From: Metellina segmentata
Taxonomy: Eukaryota > Arthropoda > Arachnida > Araneae > Tetragnathidae
Direction: 5' to 3'
Length of the DNA: 64,000 nucleotides
Assembly: GCA_947359465.1 (NCBI GenBank)
Contig: OX375875.1
Span: 17,544,458 to 17,608,457 of the forward strand
Of the stretch, positions 54,165 to 64,000 are shown piece by piece; within the stretch, counting starts at the first letter, position 1; every line of letters starts with the position of its first letter. The translations under genes were made by a program, and so were the position numbers. The notes beneath the pieces were generated by a model. That model saw only the letters and a program-made list of their open reading frames with translations. It was not told where the DNA came from and made no database searches.

Positions 54165-54426
54165 GAAACGTCCGGGTGGTTGTTTCAACGAGGTATCTCG
54201 TCATTAGCCATACTGACCAGATCTTGATAGACGAGATATCTTGTCATTTGAAAAAAAATGACCAGATTCTGATAGACGAGATATTTCGTCATTGAAAAAA
54301 TTGACTAGATCTCGACCTCGTCATTGTAAAAAATCGGCAATATCTTGATAATGAAACATCTCGTCATTAGCAAAGTTGGTCAGACCTTGATGGACGAGAT
54401 ATCTCGTCGAAACCACTTGGAAGGTT
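54165..54426. mobile_element. palindromic MITE
   Basis: Four copies of the GACGAGATATCTCGTC-like core (one perfect, at about 54388) separated by GACCAGATCTTGATA-type words. Ends CGTCCGGGTGGTTGTTTCAA and AAACCACTTGGAAGGTTGA. The flanking TTAA sites are mutated. Confidence 0.8.
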
Positions 54427-54563
54427 GACAATAAGCTCTTTAAATGCTTCGAAGTCGTTTACTTGACCACAAAACCTTCCTTAACCTTTTGACTACAGCT
54501 ATAGATATAACAGGCGCGAAATTCCTTCTTAGCGCGATTCTGATAACTTTCAAGGTACGGCTG

Positions 54564-55017
54564 AGCCGCGGTAGCTCAGTCAGTAGAGCGTCGGGCTCGC
54601 ATCAGAAGGGTTGTGGGTTCTGTCCTCGGCGGAGCCTGCAATTCTGACGATTGCGAGATCGGCGTTTCGACCTGGCTAAAGACCGTCGTGTTCACTAATG
54701 GTGACTGGAGCACGTTAAATAGGTCGTGGTCACAAAGTCCCCTATGTTCCCATACCAAATCAATACCTCTGGGGGTACCTGATCAGGGGGTTATCGGCCT
54801 CTGATTGGCATCTAAATTACGATATGTGTGAGTGAATGGATGTATGAAAGGGACCTTCCTGTAAAACGGATGTGTCATGTATGTCGAGCTAAGTCGGACT
54901 TCCTCCAAATGGGGCTCAATAACATGAAAGGCGCACCCCCCTCGCCTCTTGCCGTCTTTGACGGGCCTGGCACTCCTCCGGTCTGCCAGTGTAGGCATAA
55001 GAAACAACAACAAACAA
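54564..55017 (+). mobile_element. SINE-C, full length, target duplication
   Basis: Head AGCCGCGGTAGCTCAGTCAG TAGAGCG; diverged B box GGTTCTGTCC; body; (AACAAC) tail. The 13-bp duplication CAAGGTACGGCTG is at 54551-54563 and 55018-55030. Confidence 0.95.
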
Positions 55018-55214
55018 CAAGGTACGGCTGCTGTATCGCCGCAGTCTAAAGGTTTAACTTTGAAGACCGAATTTTAAACATACTTAAAACGTAACTCACC
55101 ACAGGGCTTATTTTAAACTTCCTGAGAGTAACAAATCCTTCACGTAAGAGGAGTTTGCATTTAGTTGTTCAGGTTCTCTGTAAATAGTCTGGACAACATC
55201 TTAGAAAGCAAATA

Positions 55215-56627
55215 CACTCACTGCCATAAAATTTAGCGCACCAAGAAATAATTGTGGGATCGTAACGAAACTTGGCATGAAGGTACATATCAGCCAGATA
55301 TGCAAATGATTAGAAATGCAGCGTGATTGCGCATTGCGTAATGTCACTACAGGGCGTTGCACATCGTTCTCCTTGGAGTATAAAACAGGTAAGCAGAGCT
55401 TGTTTGAGTGCATTTAATCTTTTGCGAAGGAAACGCTGAGGTAGACATGCCGTTACGCCGCCATCGAATACAATATGAGCAGCTGTCAGAGTTCGAGAGG
55501 GGAAGAATCATCGGGATGATGGAAGCTGGGTGGTCAGCTCGGCGAGTAGCTCGTTAAGTAGGCCGTTCTGATTTTACTGTGAGGAGGTGTTGGGACCAGT
55601 GAACAGAAAAGACGTCATTTACACGGCGACCAGGCTCAGGTCGCCCTCGACAGACCAGTCGTTGAGAAGACCGTCACATCATATGAAACGCACGCGTAGA
55701 GTCCACTGCCTCATTGGCCGCTATCCAGACACAGGCAGCACCTTCACTACGGGCCCCTGTGTCTTCCCGAACCATCGCAAGGCGCCGGGCTGAAGGACAT
55801 CTGGTATTGCGGCGCCCATTACGTGTGCTGCCAATGACATCCACCCACCGACGCCTCCGTTTGGAGTGGTGTCGCGCACGATGGGATTGGACTGCAACGG
55901 AATGGAACCAGGTCGTCTTCAACGACGAATCTAGATTCAATTTGAGCAGTGACGACAATCGTGTTCGTGTGTGGAGGCCCCGTGGTGAACGCCTCAATGC
56001 TTATTTCGCTTTACAGCTACACACCGCTCCCACAGCTGGTGTGATGGTATGGGGTGCCATTGCTTACGATACACGGTCACCCCTAATAATGATCCATGGC
56101 ACAATGACAGCTAGCGGTACGTCCATGACATCCTTCAGCCACATGTGATGCCACTCATGGCAGGGCTCCCAGGAGCCAATTTCGAACTAGACAATGCTCG
56201 GCCACACACAGCAAGGATGTCACAAGACTGCCTCCTCCACATTACCACCCTTCCCTGGCCTGCTCGATCCCCAGATTTGTCACCAATCGAGCATTTCTGG
56301 GAGCATTTGGGACGGCAAGTTGGATACCCTATGAGTTTGGTCGAACTAGAGGCGCGTATACAGCAACTGTGGAACAAGATGTCTCAGGACATCATACGGA
56401 ACTTGTACGCCTCAATGCCCGCTCGTACCGCATCATGCATTCGCGCTAGAGGGGGTCCAACAGAGTACTAAAACTTCCGTTTATTTGTACTTTTTTCTGC
56501 AATAAAAATGATCCTTTTTCTTTGATTTTCTAATCACTTACTTATATTCAAGTAGTACTTACATGTGTAAAATTTCGTTTCATTTTGACGACTTTTTCTT
56601 GGTGATCAAATGTTATGGCTATGAGTG
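55215..56627 (+). mobile_element. Tcb1-like Tc1 transposon
   Basis: About 1.41 kb between TA dinucleotides. Left end CACTCACTGCCATAAAATTT; right end, inverted, CACTCATAGCCATAACATTT with CACCAAGAAA further in on both sides. The type is abundant in spiders as far as I recall. Confidence 0.92.
55447..56471 (+). pseudogene. Tcb1-like transposase, frameshifted
   Basis: The N-terminus MPLRRHRIQYEQLSEFERGR and IIGMMEAGWSARRVAR (HTH) end in a premature TAA at 55555. After two frame changes the frame at 55714-56148 covers VVFNDESRFNLSSDDNRVRV (first catalytic Asp, NDES) and GVMVWGAIAYDTRSPL. A further frame change at about 56120 leads into 56145-56471: FELDNARPHTARMSQDCL (second Asp) and LPWPARSPDLSPIEHFWEHL (third residue, Glu), ending ARGGPTEY and a natural stop. 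All three catalytic residues are present but in three frames, so it is a recent but inactive copy. Confidence 0.93.
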
Positions 56628-56814
56628 TATATTAAATGCGACAACCAATTTGGCAAGTTTGTTGCTTGACGCTCAAACATGACATAACATTACTTCCTTG
56701 CTTAAACATTTTGAGAGTCATTTGACTTTCCATTTACTTCTCCGCGATATCAGCAGAAGATGGGATGACTCTACTAATTTTTATCTAATTTGTGTTCTTT
56801 TTCATCCCTCTCTT
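56628..56814. other. no feature recognised
   Basis: Spacer without recognised content. Confidence 0.4.
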
Positions 56815-57080
56815 CACTTGGTGTGGATGTTGGAGAGTGGGGTGCCAGCTCATGTGTGATCCTGTCATCAGACCAAGATCCAAAATTACGTGGTGTTGAT
56901 CTCGGAACTCTCTGCTAGGATTTGTTGGATCTTTCCCTTTGAGATTGATCCCAGACCGTTGTCAATAGCCCGGTGTAATGCTCCACTACGAAATTAATTA
57001 ATATACCTACCTACCTTTCTGGTTGGATCCCAGACCTACCCCAATAGCCAGTGTTGCTCCGGTGCAACGTTAATTAAGCA
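56815..57080 (+). mobile_element. SINE body fragments, two in tandem
   Basis: GGAGAGTGGGGTGCCAGCTC, CCCTTTGAGATTGATCCCAG and TACGAAATTAATTAATATAC, then a second 3' end (GATCCCAGACCTACCCCAAT, GGTGCAACGTTAATTAAGCA). Confidence 0.78.
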
Positions 57081-57169
57081 CCTACCTTGTCAAAAACTAA
57101 CTCATTGGATTTACCTTCTACAATAGCAGCCTGCTATTGTAGGTGGCTCAGGTCCGATTTCTGTAACTA

Positions 57170-57262
57170 CCCCGTGACCAATTCTCTTGTCTGGTTCTTC
57201 CGGTTGGAAGAGCAACCGGGGGTTTTCGGGTTCGAATCCAACCAAAGACCATTGTTACGACG
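57170..57262 (+). mobile_element. SINE-B head fragment
   Basis: GGTTCTTCCGGTTGGAAGAG, CGGGTTCGAATCCAACCAAA and GACCATTGTTACGACG: the head of SINE-B only. Confidence 0.7.
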
Positions 57263-57984
57263 TCATTTGGCCCATGCAAATTTTGTATAAAGTGTGATGT
57301 CACGGGCGCTGTCTTTGATTGGCCCGTGATTATGTGATCGAACTGAAACGTTTAAAACACCTATAAGGTGAAGCCAAGTGATATAGATGGTTGGCGACTG
57401 CGTTGTTGTACCTTGGCGACTGCGTAATTGTACATTGGATTCAGTGGATGTATAGGTGCTACTTTCATGCTGCTTTCTGGCTTGTGGAAATAAAGTCTGG
57501 TTCAAGTACTTGTTTGTTTTTACTGCCACTACACTGCTTCTACATGTACGCTAGATTAGAGTTCTAGCAACCATCGTGCACAAAGTGGCTGATGCAGTAG
57601 CGTAGCAAAATCAGGTGGTACCCGGTGTGGGAAAATTACTTTTGTTCCCCTTCCCCATTGAAATTAAAAGAAGAAAAAATAAGATACAATTACAAGAGTT
57701 ATTTTATGTTTTATTTCTTTGTTTTGAGACATAAGCATTTAAAGACTTATTTTTCTGACTTCGTTCTCTGCAAATTTTGAAATCATCAAAACCAAAAACA
57801 TCATCAAAATAAATTACTTTCGCTACTTTGTGACAAGATAGCTGATGCAGAGAGCCGAGCATGACTCATAGTGGACCTAAGATAACTCTTGATTATTCTT
57901 AGTTTTGAAAAACTCGTATCACATGATGCTACTGAAACACATAATGTTACCAAGATTCTTAAGGCTAAAGTTATGTTTGTTAAT

Positions 57985-58105
57985 TAATTAATTAATTTTT
58001 TAATTAACGTCGTACAACGGGCTATTGACGACGGTCCGGGATCAATCCTCATAAGAAAGATCCGAATACAACACTAGGTCATTTTGAACCACGGTCGGAT
58101 GACGA
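57985..58105 (-). mobile_element. SINE 3' fragment inside hAT relic
   Basis: ATTAACGTCGTACAACGGGC, ACGGTCCGGGATCAATCCTC and TGAACCACGGTCGGATGACG: complement of the SINE-A 3' half. It breaks the hAT frame after LSDSVQN. Confidence 0.82.
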
Positions 58106-58281
58106 TAAATTAGATTTTGTACAGAATCTGAAAGTTCATATTCAACAACAAACTCTAAAAATCTTAAAGACCATTCCAGAGAATCTTCTTTTGAAACTTT
58201 GGCAGCTTGTAGAGGTGCCTCTTCTTTGTCGTGGAATCTCTCTAAGGATATCATCTTCAGAAAGTTCGTCATAGTTTACTA

Positions 58282-59799
58282 CAGGGCTCGAAATACCCAG
58301 GTGCACATGAAAATAAAATCGTGCACTGAATTTTTTCCAACTAGGTGCCACGTAGTACACCTAATTTTAAAAAAAAGGGGAGGAGGACGTGTTTTATGCT
58401 ACTTTGCTGTTTGAACAAAATATTAGTAACGACCTCTTTCGTTCTAAAGGAACGAAATAAAAATTCATAAATACATACTATGCGAAAACAAAATTGCTGG
58501 GCCGCAACGTAGGAAGGTTTACTTGCGCCACTGTCACCAGAACTTCCCCATTATCTAAACATTTTCCAGGTAGCTCTGTTTAATCGACTGTCGTGAATAG
58601 ATCACTTGACCACACGGGGACGATAGGATGCCGTATTTCTGTAAACACCACGTGTTTCAATAAAGTGTAAAGCCGTAGGAATTACTGACAATTGTCTAGC
58701 CACTGCTTATGGTAAACAAATATTTTCATTATTTATTCTTTGAATTCAGATTTTATCTGCTTAAAATATAGTCTACTCGTTTGTTTGTTGTGTGTGTGTA
58801 TTTTTAACGATTTTTTTGGAATTTGGTTTGTACCGAGTCTTACGTTTTAATAACTAAAATCATTTAACAAATAAATCAATTGGATGGATTATTAAAAAGT
58901 TTTTAAAGACGCCACCGAAGAAACGTCCTGTACCATCTATCTTGAAAAATAATACACTGCAGAAAGAATTTCCAACAGACGCGAAATCGTAATAACGACA
59001 GTTGCGGACCAAAGTGATTCGAAGCTGCTTGACAAACAAAAGAAAGGCATTGGTGGGAATTATGTAAATAAAATAGTAGCAGAACGGGATGATATCGAAG
59101 AAATAATTGTTGAGAAAGAAAAGACTAAAGAAATAGTTGAGAAAGAAGAGACTAAAGAAGTAGTTGAGAAAGAAAAGACAAGATAATGAAAAGACTAGAA
59201 ATAGTTGTGAAAGAAAGGACTAAAGAAGTAGTTGAGAAAGAAAAGACAAGATAATGAAAAGACTAGAAATAGTTGTGAAAGAAAAGACTAAAGAAATAGT
59301 TGAGAAAGAAAAGACTAAAGAAATAGCTGAGAAAGAAAAGACAAAAGAAATAGTTGAGAAAGAAAAGACTAGAAGTAGTTGAGAAAGAAAAGACTAAAGA
59401 AATAGCTGAGAAAGAAAAGACTAGAAGTAGTTGAGAAAGAAAAGACTAAAGAAATAGCTGAGAAAGAAAAGACTAAAGAAATAGTTAAGAAAGAAAAGAC
59501 TAAAGAAATAGCTGGGAAAGAAAAGACAAAAGAAATAGTTGAGAAAGAAAAGACTAGAAATAGTTGAGAAAGAAAAGACTAAAGAAATAGCTGAGAAAGA
59601 AAAGACTAAAGAAATAGCTGAGAAAGAAAAGACAAAAGAAATAGTTGTTGTTATACCCAACTAATAAAGTAGTTAACATTATATTAATGATCTTCTATTA
59701 TGTTTTTTTAATGTGCACCTAAAATATAATCTGTGCACCTAATTTAAAAACTTAGGTGCACAAAGTGCACCTCTATTAAAAAATCTATTTCGAGGCCTG
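58282..59799. mobile_element. 1.5-kb hAT element carrying a minisatellite
   Basis: Ends CAGGGCTCGAAATACCCAGG and, inverted, CAGGCCTCGAAATAGATTTT. Target duplication GTTTACTA/GTTTACTG (7 of 8) at 58274-58281 and 59800-59807. Subterminal GTGCAC words as in the 153-bp MITE at 52492. A + strand piece at about 58895-58990 reads FLKTPPKKRPVPSILKNNTL, which looks like the N-terminal region of a hAT protein, followed by stops. The purine-rich minisatellite fills 59097-59645. Confidence 0.92.
59097..59645 (+). repeat. 27-bp purine-rich minisatellite
   Basis: About 19 units of GACTAAAGAAATAGCTGAGA AAGAAAA with indels (ACTAGAAGTAG, ACAAGATAATG variants). In frame it encodes a nine-residue KTKEIVEKE motif, but frame-shifting units make several stops. 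The - strand is open and gives a phenylalanine/serine-rich artefact. Confidence 0.93.
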
Positions 59800-60620
59800 G
59801 TTTACTGAATTGCAATCAATTTCTTGGGCTCGAAAACTGCAAAACGAGCTGTTACATTTTCCCATGTCTTTACAGGGAGTGTCTATTTCTTGATAACAAC
59901 CTGTCAATCTACTCCAACATTGATCTTTTCAATTCTTCATTCAATGTCAGTGGTTCATCTTGAGTCTTTTCTGAAGCCATTCTTTTCTTCCTTCATGCCA
60001 TTCTTCTTTTCACTAAAGGAATGTCCATTTCTTCACAAGTGTTCGTTTCAAATTGCAGTGCTTTCTCCATGATCTCATTTCTTTTGTCTTTCAAAAATAT
60101 CCTCAGACTTCTCATTTTGATCACACTTCTCAAAACTTATCTCAGCAATCTGTAGGTATTTTGAGCGTGGGTAACTTCTTCTAAAACACTACCCCAGAAA
60201 TACACAAAACATTAAAAAGAAAAAATCACATATTGCTGGCAAAAGCGTTTGCGCTGCTCCTCTGATTTCGACAGTTTCTGTGGGATCACCAAGTTCTTCT
60301 ATGGCATCAACAATCTTCTTGAAATTAGCATATACAAGCTTTACAGCTTCGTAGAGAGCACTCCATCTTGTTCTGAAAGTCTCTTGAGTGTACCACCAAC
60401 ATTAGTTACAAGGATCGTCCATCTGTGTGGAAACTTCGAAAAAGCAGTACAGACTTTCTAAGATCCCAAATGAGGTTACCCATTGTGAAACAGTTGCAAA
60501 AGAATGCACTCCAGGCAGATTAAGAGAGTGATTTGTACAAGGAACAAACAATGTTTTAGGATTAAGTTTACGAATCCTCGCTTGGACACCTTCTCCTTAA
60601 AAGAGATGTTCTGGAAACCT

Positions 60621-60717
60621 TAGTTATAACCTGACTTATAAAAATAGGTTAACAAATTATTTTCTGAGAGTTGACACCCCAGTACAAACTGAAGAGAACC
60701 CGTAATACTTCTATTAA
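60621..60717. other. no feature recognised
   Basis: Spacer, possibly a further decayed part of the hAT relic. Confidence 0.3.
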
Positions 60718-60990
60718 CTATGTTTGGAGAGTGGAGAACCAGCTCCGGTATTTCCTCGTCATCTGACCGTGGTTTAAAATTAAGTGGTGTTGTCTCCGGA
60801 TATTTCTCTTAGGGGATTAATCCCAGTCCGTCGTTAATCTCCCGTTGTGTTGCTCTAGTACGACGATAATTAATATTACTTTACCTTACCACTACCAATG
60901 TATAGTATGGCCTAAGTATAAAGTGCTTGTGAATTAAGATTCTGATGAAAGCTACAAAAGCTCCACTACGCACCGTCGAATTCAGCCGCA
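60718..60990 (+). mobile_element. SINE 3' half plus duplicated flank
   Basis: SINE body from TGTTTGGAGAGTGGAGAACC to TACGACGATAATTAATATTA, then ATAGTATGGCCTAAGTATAA and AGTGCTTGTGAATTAAGATT. The non-SINE flank is repeated after the SINE at 61722-62015. Confidence 0.8.
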
Positions 60991-61227
60991 TTTCGTTACG
61001 TTTGTTGACTGAACTAATGTTTTAATACGCAATTTGTTGATTTATTGAAGATAATTGTCAGATGAAGTTATTAAACTCGATAAAGGAATAATATTTTTGT
61101 AGTGTTGTGTGAGCCACTCTCATTTTTTTTCTTAACCCCCCCCCCCTATTTTTGCCATTTTGTCACTTTTATCTGTGATGACACCCGAAGCGGCCCGCAC
61201 CCACCATTCCCCCCTTCATACGCCACT
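60991..61227. other. no feature recognised
   Basis: AT-rich with a C run near 61137-61147. Confidence 0.4.
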
Positions 61228-61455
61228 GGGCTGGTGCACGTTAAATCTGTCGTGGCCTGAAATGTCATGACGTTGGAGTGGTGTGGAAGTTTGGAGAATG
61301 GTGTGCCAACTGCGGTATGACCTCGTCATCTGACCAGGATTCAAAATTATGTCATGTTGTCGGTTCTTTGATTCAGAGGTTGATCACTGACCGTCACCCA
61401 CCAATAGCCCGTTGTGTTGCATTTCTGTGACGTTTCTAAAAAAATACCAATACCA
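61228..61455 (+). mobile_element. SINE-B body
   Basis: GGGCTGGTGCACGTTAAATC, CCTGAAATGTCATGACGTTG, ACCTCGTCATCTGACCAGGA and ATAGCCCGTTGTGTTGCATT. No head. Confidence 0.82.
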
Positions 61456-61460
61456 CAATG

Positions 61461-61715
61461 CCGACCAACCGGTCTGGTGGTTAAAGTGGTATGGTGTAGA
61501 GGCGGCTGGTGAACCTTAAATCTGTCGTGGCCGAAAATCCTCATGTTGGGTTGGTGTGGAAGTTTGGAGAGTGGGGTGCCAGCTCAGGTGTTGCTTCGTC
61601 ATCTGACCGTGGATCAAAAGTACGAGGTGTTGTCCTCGGATCTCTCCCTTAAGGGACTGATCCCGGACTGTCGTCAATAGCCCGCTGTGTTGCTCTAGTA
61701 CGACGTTAACAAAAA
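61461..61715 (+). mobile_element. SINE-A with B box deleted
   Basis: The head GCCGACCAACCGGTCTGGTG then jumps from GTTAAAGTGG straight to TATGGTGTAGAGGCGGCTGG, so the B box and the 3' half of the tRNA part are missing. The body is complete. Confidence 0.88.
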
Positions 61716-61721
61716 TTACCA

Positions 61722-62015
61722 TTGCCTCTACATCGGAAGGCTCCTGGTTCGAATCCGGGACAAAACATGGATGTTTGTATGCGTATGGTGTGGAAACGGC
61801 TGGTTCAATTTAAATATGTCATGGCCGAAAGTCCTCACGTTGGGTTGGTGTGGAAGTATGGAGAGTCGGGTGCCAGCTCAGGTGTTACCTCGTCATCTGA
61901 CCGTGGTTCAAAATGACGTGGTGTTGTCCCCGGAACTTCCTATTAGGGGATTGATCTTAGTCCGTCGTCTATATCCCGTTGTGTTGCTCTAGTACGACGA
62001 TAATTAAAATTACTT
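61722..62015 (+). mobile_element. SINE-A, 5' truncated
   Basis: Starts CCTCTACATCGGAAGGCTCC with B box GGTTCGAATCC, body, and ends TACGACGATAATTAAAATTA. It follows the previous copy without a gap. Confidence 0.88.
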
Positions 62016-62109
62016 GACCTTACTACTACCGATGAATAGTATGGCTAAAAAATAAAGTGCTTAGGAATTAGATCCTGATAAAAGCTAGATCAAATGTTAA
62101 CATTAGAAG

Positions 62110-63310
62110 AAATTTGGACGGCGCAGTTCCCAGCTACCTTAAGCGAAACATTAGATACCTATTAAAAAAGATAATTCTCCTTATTATATTTCATAAACCT
62201 TTCAGTTCAGAATTGATCAAAGAGGTAGACGGTTGGAATACGAGAACGTTGCAGCAAAAAAGAACGAACCGCAACGGCTATGTTCGAAAAATCATCAATT
62301 TTCGAAACTCAATTTTCGCTCAGTCTTAATAAATCGCTCCATTTATCGCGAACATTCTTCTGATAAGGCAATTCCTTAAAATTAATCGCACGTTCGCCTT
62401 TTATGATGAAGAAAATGGTAGGGGAAAAAAACCAAGCCCGATACATAAAAATAAAAACTCCGATTTGAACTCCGGTCGCTGCAATAAAAACAACTCCGAT
62501 ATTTGCCCGAGGCGTGGGGGTCGATTGGATACGCCTCCGTTGATGAGCGTCCTTCCAATCAGGAGGGCTCTTCCTCAATCTCCGCCTTGTTCAGCAATCG
62601 CTCGTCTCATTGGTCGAATCGGATTCTGACGTCATATTTTTTTGTTTCTCTTGATAGTGTCGACGTTTTGACTGAAATGGACGTATTTTCGAAACGTTTC
62701 GTTTTCGTGATTCTTTTACACAAAGTTTGGGAGTTGTTCAAAAGGATCTGTCGTCCAGTGAGGAGTGAAATTAGTTCTTGTGTTTGTTTTCGTGAAATGA
62801 GACTTAAAAGATTTTTCTTGTTTTGGGTCAAAACTAGCTCCTACCGAAAACTGTAAACACTTTTAAATCATTTCTTCATTAAAAAAAAGTAAAGATGGAT
62901 TTTGCCTAAAGCTAATGATTTTTGATCGCTACACGATCACAGCTCTCAAGTTTTATGTGGGAAGTACGATTTGATAGGCTAAAGTATTGATATAGTATGA
63001 AGATAAATACGTGATCACCGGAGAACATAATACAAAATTAAACGATTCAGTTGGTATCGAACAAATGGGAAACCGACTATGAAAAACTTTCTTTAAAATT
63101 AAGTCCAAAGAAAAATTTAGCAAACCTCTTGTTTATTTTGAACACTGTCTCTAAGCTGTTTCGAAGCGTTGATAGATTTCTTGGCAAATTAACTGCAAAT
63201 ATACTCAAAAAAAAAATATTTAAAGTTCTTCGAATCGGCTGTTTTGGGAAAATGTTGCATGGTATGAAACACACTTTCATAAAATGGTATTGCGTATTCA
63301 CAATGACAGA
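62110..63310. other. no gene called; CRE/CCAAT promoter-like patch
   Basis: At 62510-62645 CpG rises, with CCAATCAGG, CATTGGTCG and TGACGTCA within about 90 bp, as in a core promoter of a CpG-type gene. The + strand open frame 62503-62856 (117 codons) has no domain. The rest is AT-rich. Confidence 0.3.
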
Positions 63311-63314
63311 AATA

Positions 63315-64000
63315 TTGTGTCATTCGGAAAGTTCTGCGCGTTAACAAATCAAAACTAGCTTTGGTACTATTATTTGTCTACCGCTGATAAGGAGTGACCT
63401 TGATTGAAGCAGATGTTTAAATTCGGTCTTTTCTGCTAACACAGTGTAGTTATTGCATGTGTTGTGGCATAATATTTGTTTCACTGCAGTGCTAAGAATG
63501 GAGAACCAGAAAGTTCATTTTCGTCATATTATGGTCTTTTATTTTAAGAAATAAAAAAACGCTAGTCCGACTGATAATGTGTGCTGTATACGAATAGACA
63601 TAGTGCTGTTTCTGAGACCACAAAATTCGAAGGTGGTTTGTTAAATTTGGCTTGGAAATTTCAACCTCGAAGACGATGCTCGCTCTGGACGACCATCCTC
63701 TGTAAACGAGGACCTATTAAAAGATACTTTTGCTGAAAATCCAAGTTGTACAGTTCAGGAACTGTCACACAGTCTAAATATTCCAAAAAGTACAGTTCAT
63801 GATCATCTGCAGAAGATTGGATATGTAAGCCGCTACGCGCGATGTATGGGTACCCCATACTTCAAACACAGCAGAGACTGACAAACAGCACCTCGATAGC
63901 TTCTTTACAAATAAACCTAATAATTTTTGAAAAACGAACTGCCAGAAAAAAGGCAAAAAGTCATAGAACACAATGAGGTTCATGTGATTCAATAACATTT
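63315..64000 (+). mobile_element. mariner element D, copy 2, cut by window end
   Basis: Left end TTGTGTCATTCGGAAAGTTC after TA. The transposase start MENQKVHFRHIM is followed by a small gap, then VRRWFV-like coding, SVNEDLLKDT, YTVQELSHSLN and PKSTVHDHLQKIGYVSRYA. A large internal deletion at about 63870 jumps to the C-terminal end (TAPR.LLYK, ELPEKRQKVIEHN). The right terminal repeat lies outside the window. Frames are broken; dead. This copy lacks the TTAA insert seen in copy 1 and thus shows the empty site. Confidence 0.88.

Larger units (their letters stand above)
57700..60620 (-). pseudogene. ZMYM1-like hAT transposase relic, split by two insertions
   Basis: Read on the - strand from 60620: SLNLPGV (middle domain), a decayed stretch, TRWSALYEAVKLVYANFKKI and VDAIEELGDPTE, then several stops down to about 59810. 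A 1.5-kb hAT element (58282-59799) intervenes; next come DELSEDDILREIPRQRRGTS and LEWSLRFLEFVVEYELSDSV in shifting frames, a SINE piece (57985-58105), and the hATC dimerisation motif VASCDTSFSKLRIIKSYLRS TMSHARLSA near 57840-57960. This is the order of the DUF4371/hATC proteins related to zinc-finger MYM-type 1. Many stops and frame shifts; dead. Confidence 0.8.

Noticed and set aside
55447..56471. Functional Tcb1-like transposase gene
   Set aside because: A premature stop at 55555 and at least three frame changes; all catalytic residues remain but in different frames.
59421..59660. Phenylalanine/serine-rich membrane-like protein on the - strand
   Set aside because: It is the complement of the purine-rich minisatellite; the apparent hydrophobic repeats are an artefact.
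62503..62856. 117-codon frame as a new gene
   Set aside because: No domain, AT-rich second half, and the - strand is also partly open. Kept only as a promoter-like patch.

Overview
This is a eukaryotic, intron-rich, repeat-dense window from an animal, most likely an arthropod and probably a chelicerate (spider-like). The evidence is one clear spliced animal gene, an RGS-domain gene of the RZ (RGS17/RGS19/RGS20) type on the + strand, and a dense load of Tc1/mariner, hAT, Helitron, LINE and tRNA-derived SINE sequence. The arachnid assignment rests on the resemblance of the Tc1 copy at 55215-56627 to Tcb1-like elements that I remember as common in spider genomes, so it is an inference. There is no sign of a prokaryotic genome: no operons and no ribosome-binding sites.

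Gene layout. Four exons of the RGS gene fit together in phase: 1002-1109, 7276-7337, 15520-15686 and 19209-19418 (stop codon included). Together they give about 181 residues: a short alanine-containing linker, the complete RGS box, and a 20-residue tail. The start codon and the expected cysteine-string exon lie left of the window. The introns are about 6.2, 8.2 and 3.5 kb and are packed with transposons and satellites. A CpG-rich 3' untranslated region follows the stop. I can support no other protein-coding host gene. The rest, about 20.3-64 kb, is intergenic or intronic repeat-rich DNA with a few CpG-rich islands and one splice-site-bounded open segment that could be exons of unrecognised genes.

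Mobile DNA. Two related tRNA-headed SINE subfamilies (called SINE-A and SINE-B here) occur about 35 times, whole or broken, often as head-to-head or tail-to-tail inverted pairs. A third tRNA-headed family (SINE-C) occurs three times. DNA transposons include a Tc1 copy (1351-2623), a three-copy Tc1 family (11755, 50368, 53128), a Tcb1-like copy (55215), several mariner relics (6005, 8112, 10533, 35838, 63315), hAT elements with 8-bp target duplications (47045, 52492, 58282), a ZMYM1-like hAT transposase relic (57700-60620), a non-autonomous Helitron (38092-38732), a palindromic TTAA-flanked MITE family (about eight copies) and a fold-back MITE (30766). Several stacks can be read as an insertion history: 8112-11356 (mariner holding a LINE fragment, two SINEs and a second mariner), 35838-37921 (mariner split at TTAA by a 1.17-kb insert that itself holds a SINE-C), 51089-52380 (SINE-C split by an 831-bp element) and 57700-60620 (hAT transposase split by a SINE piece and a second hAT).

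Tandem repeats stand out: a 24/26-bp minisatellite ending about 130 bp before RGS exon 15520-15686, a degenerate satellite in the last RGS intron, a 152-bp triple repeat carrying a hairpin, a satellite with a 325-bp higher-order period at 43.9-45.4 kb, and a 27-bp minisatellite inside a hAT element.
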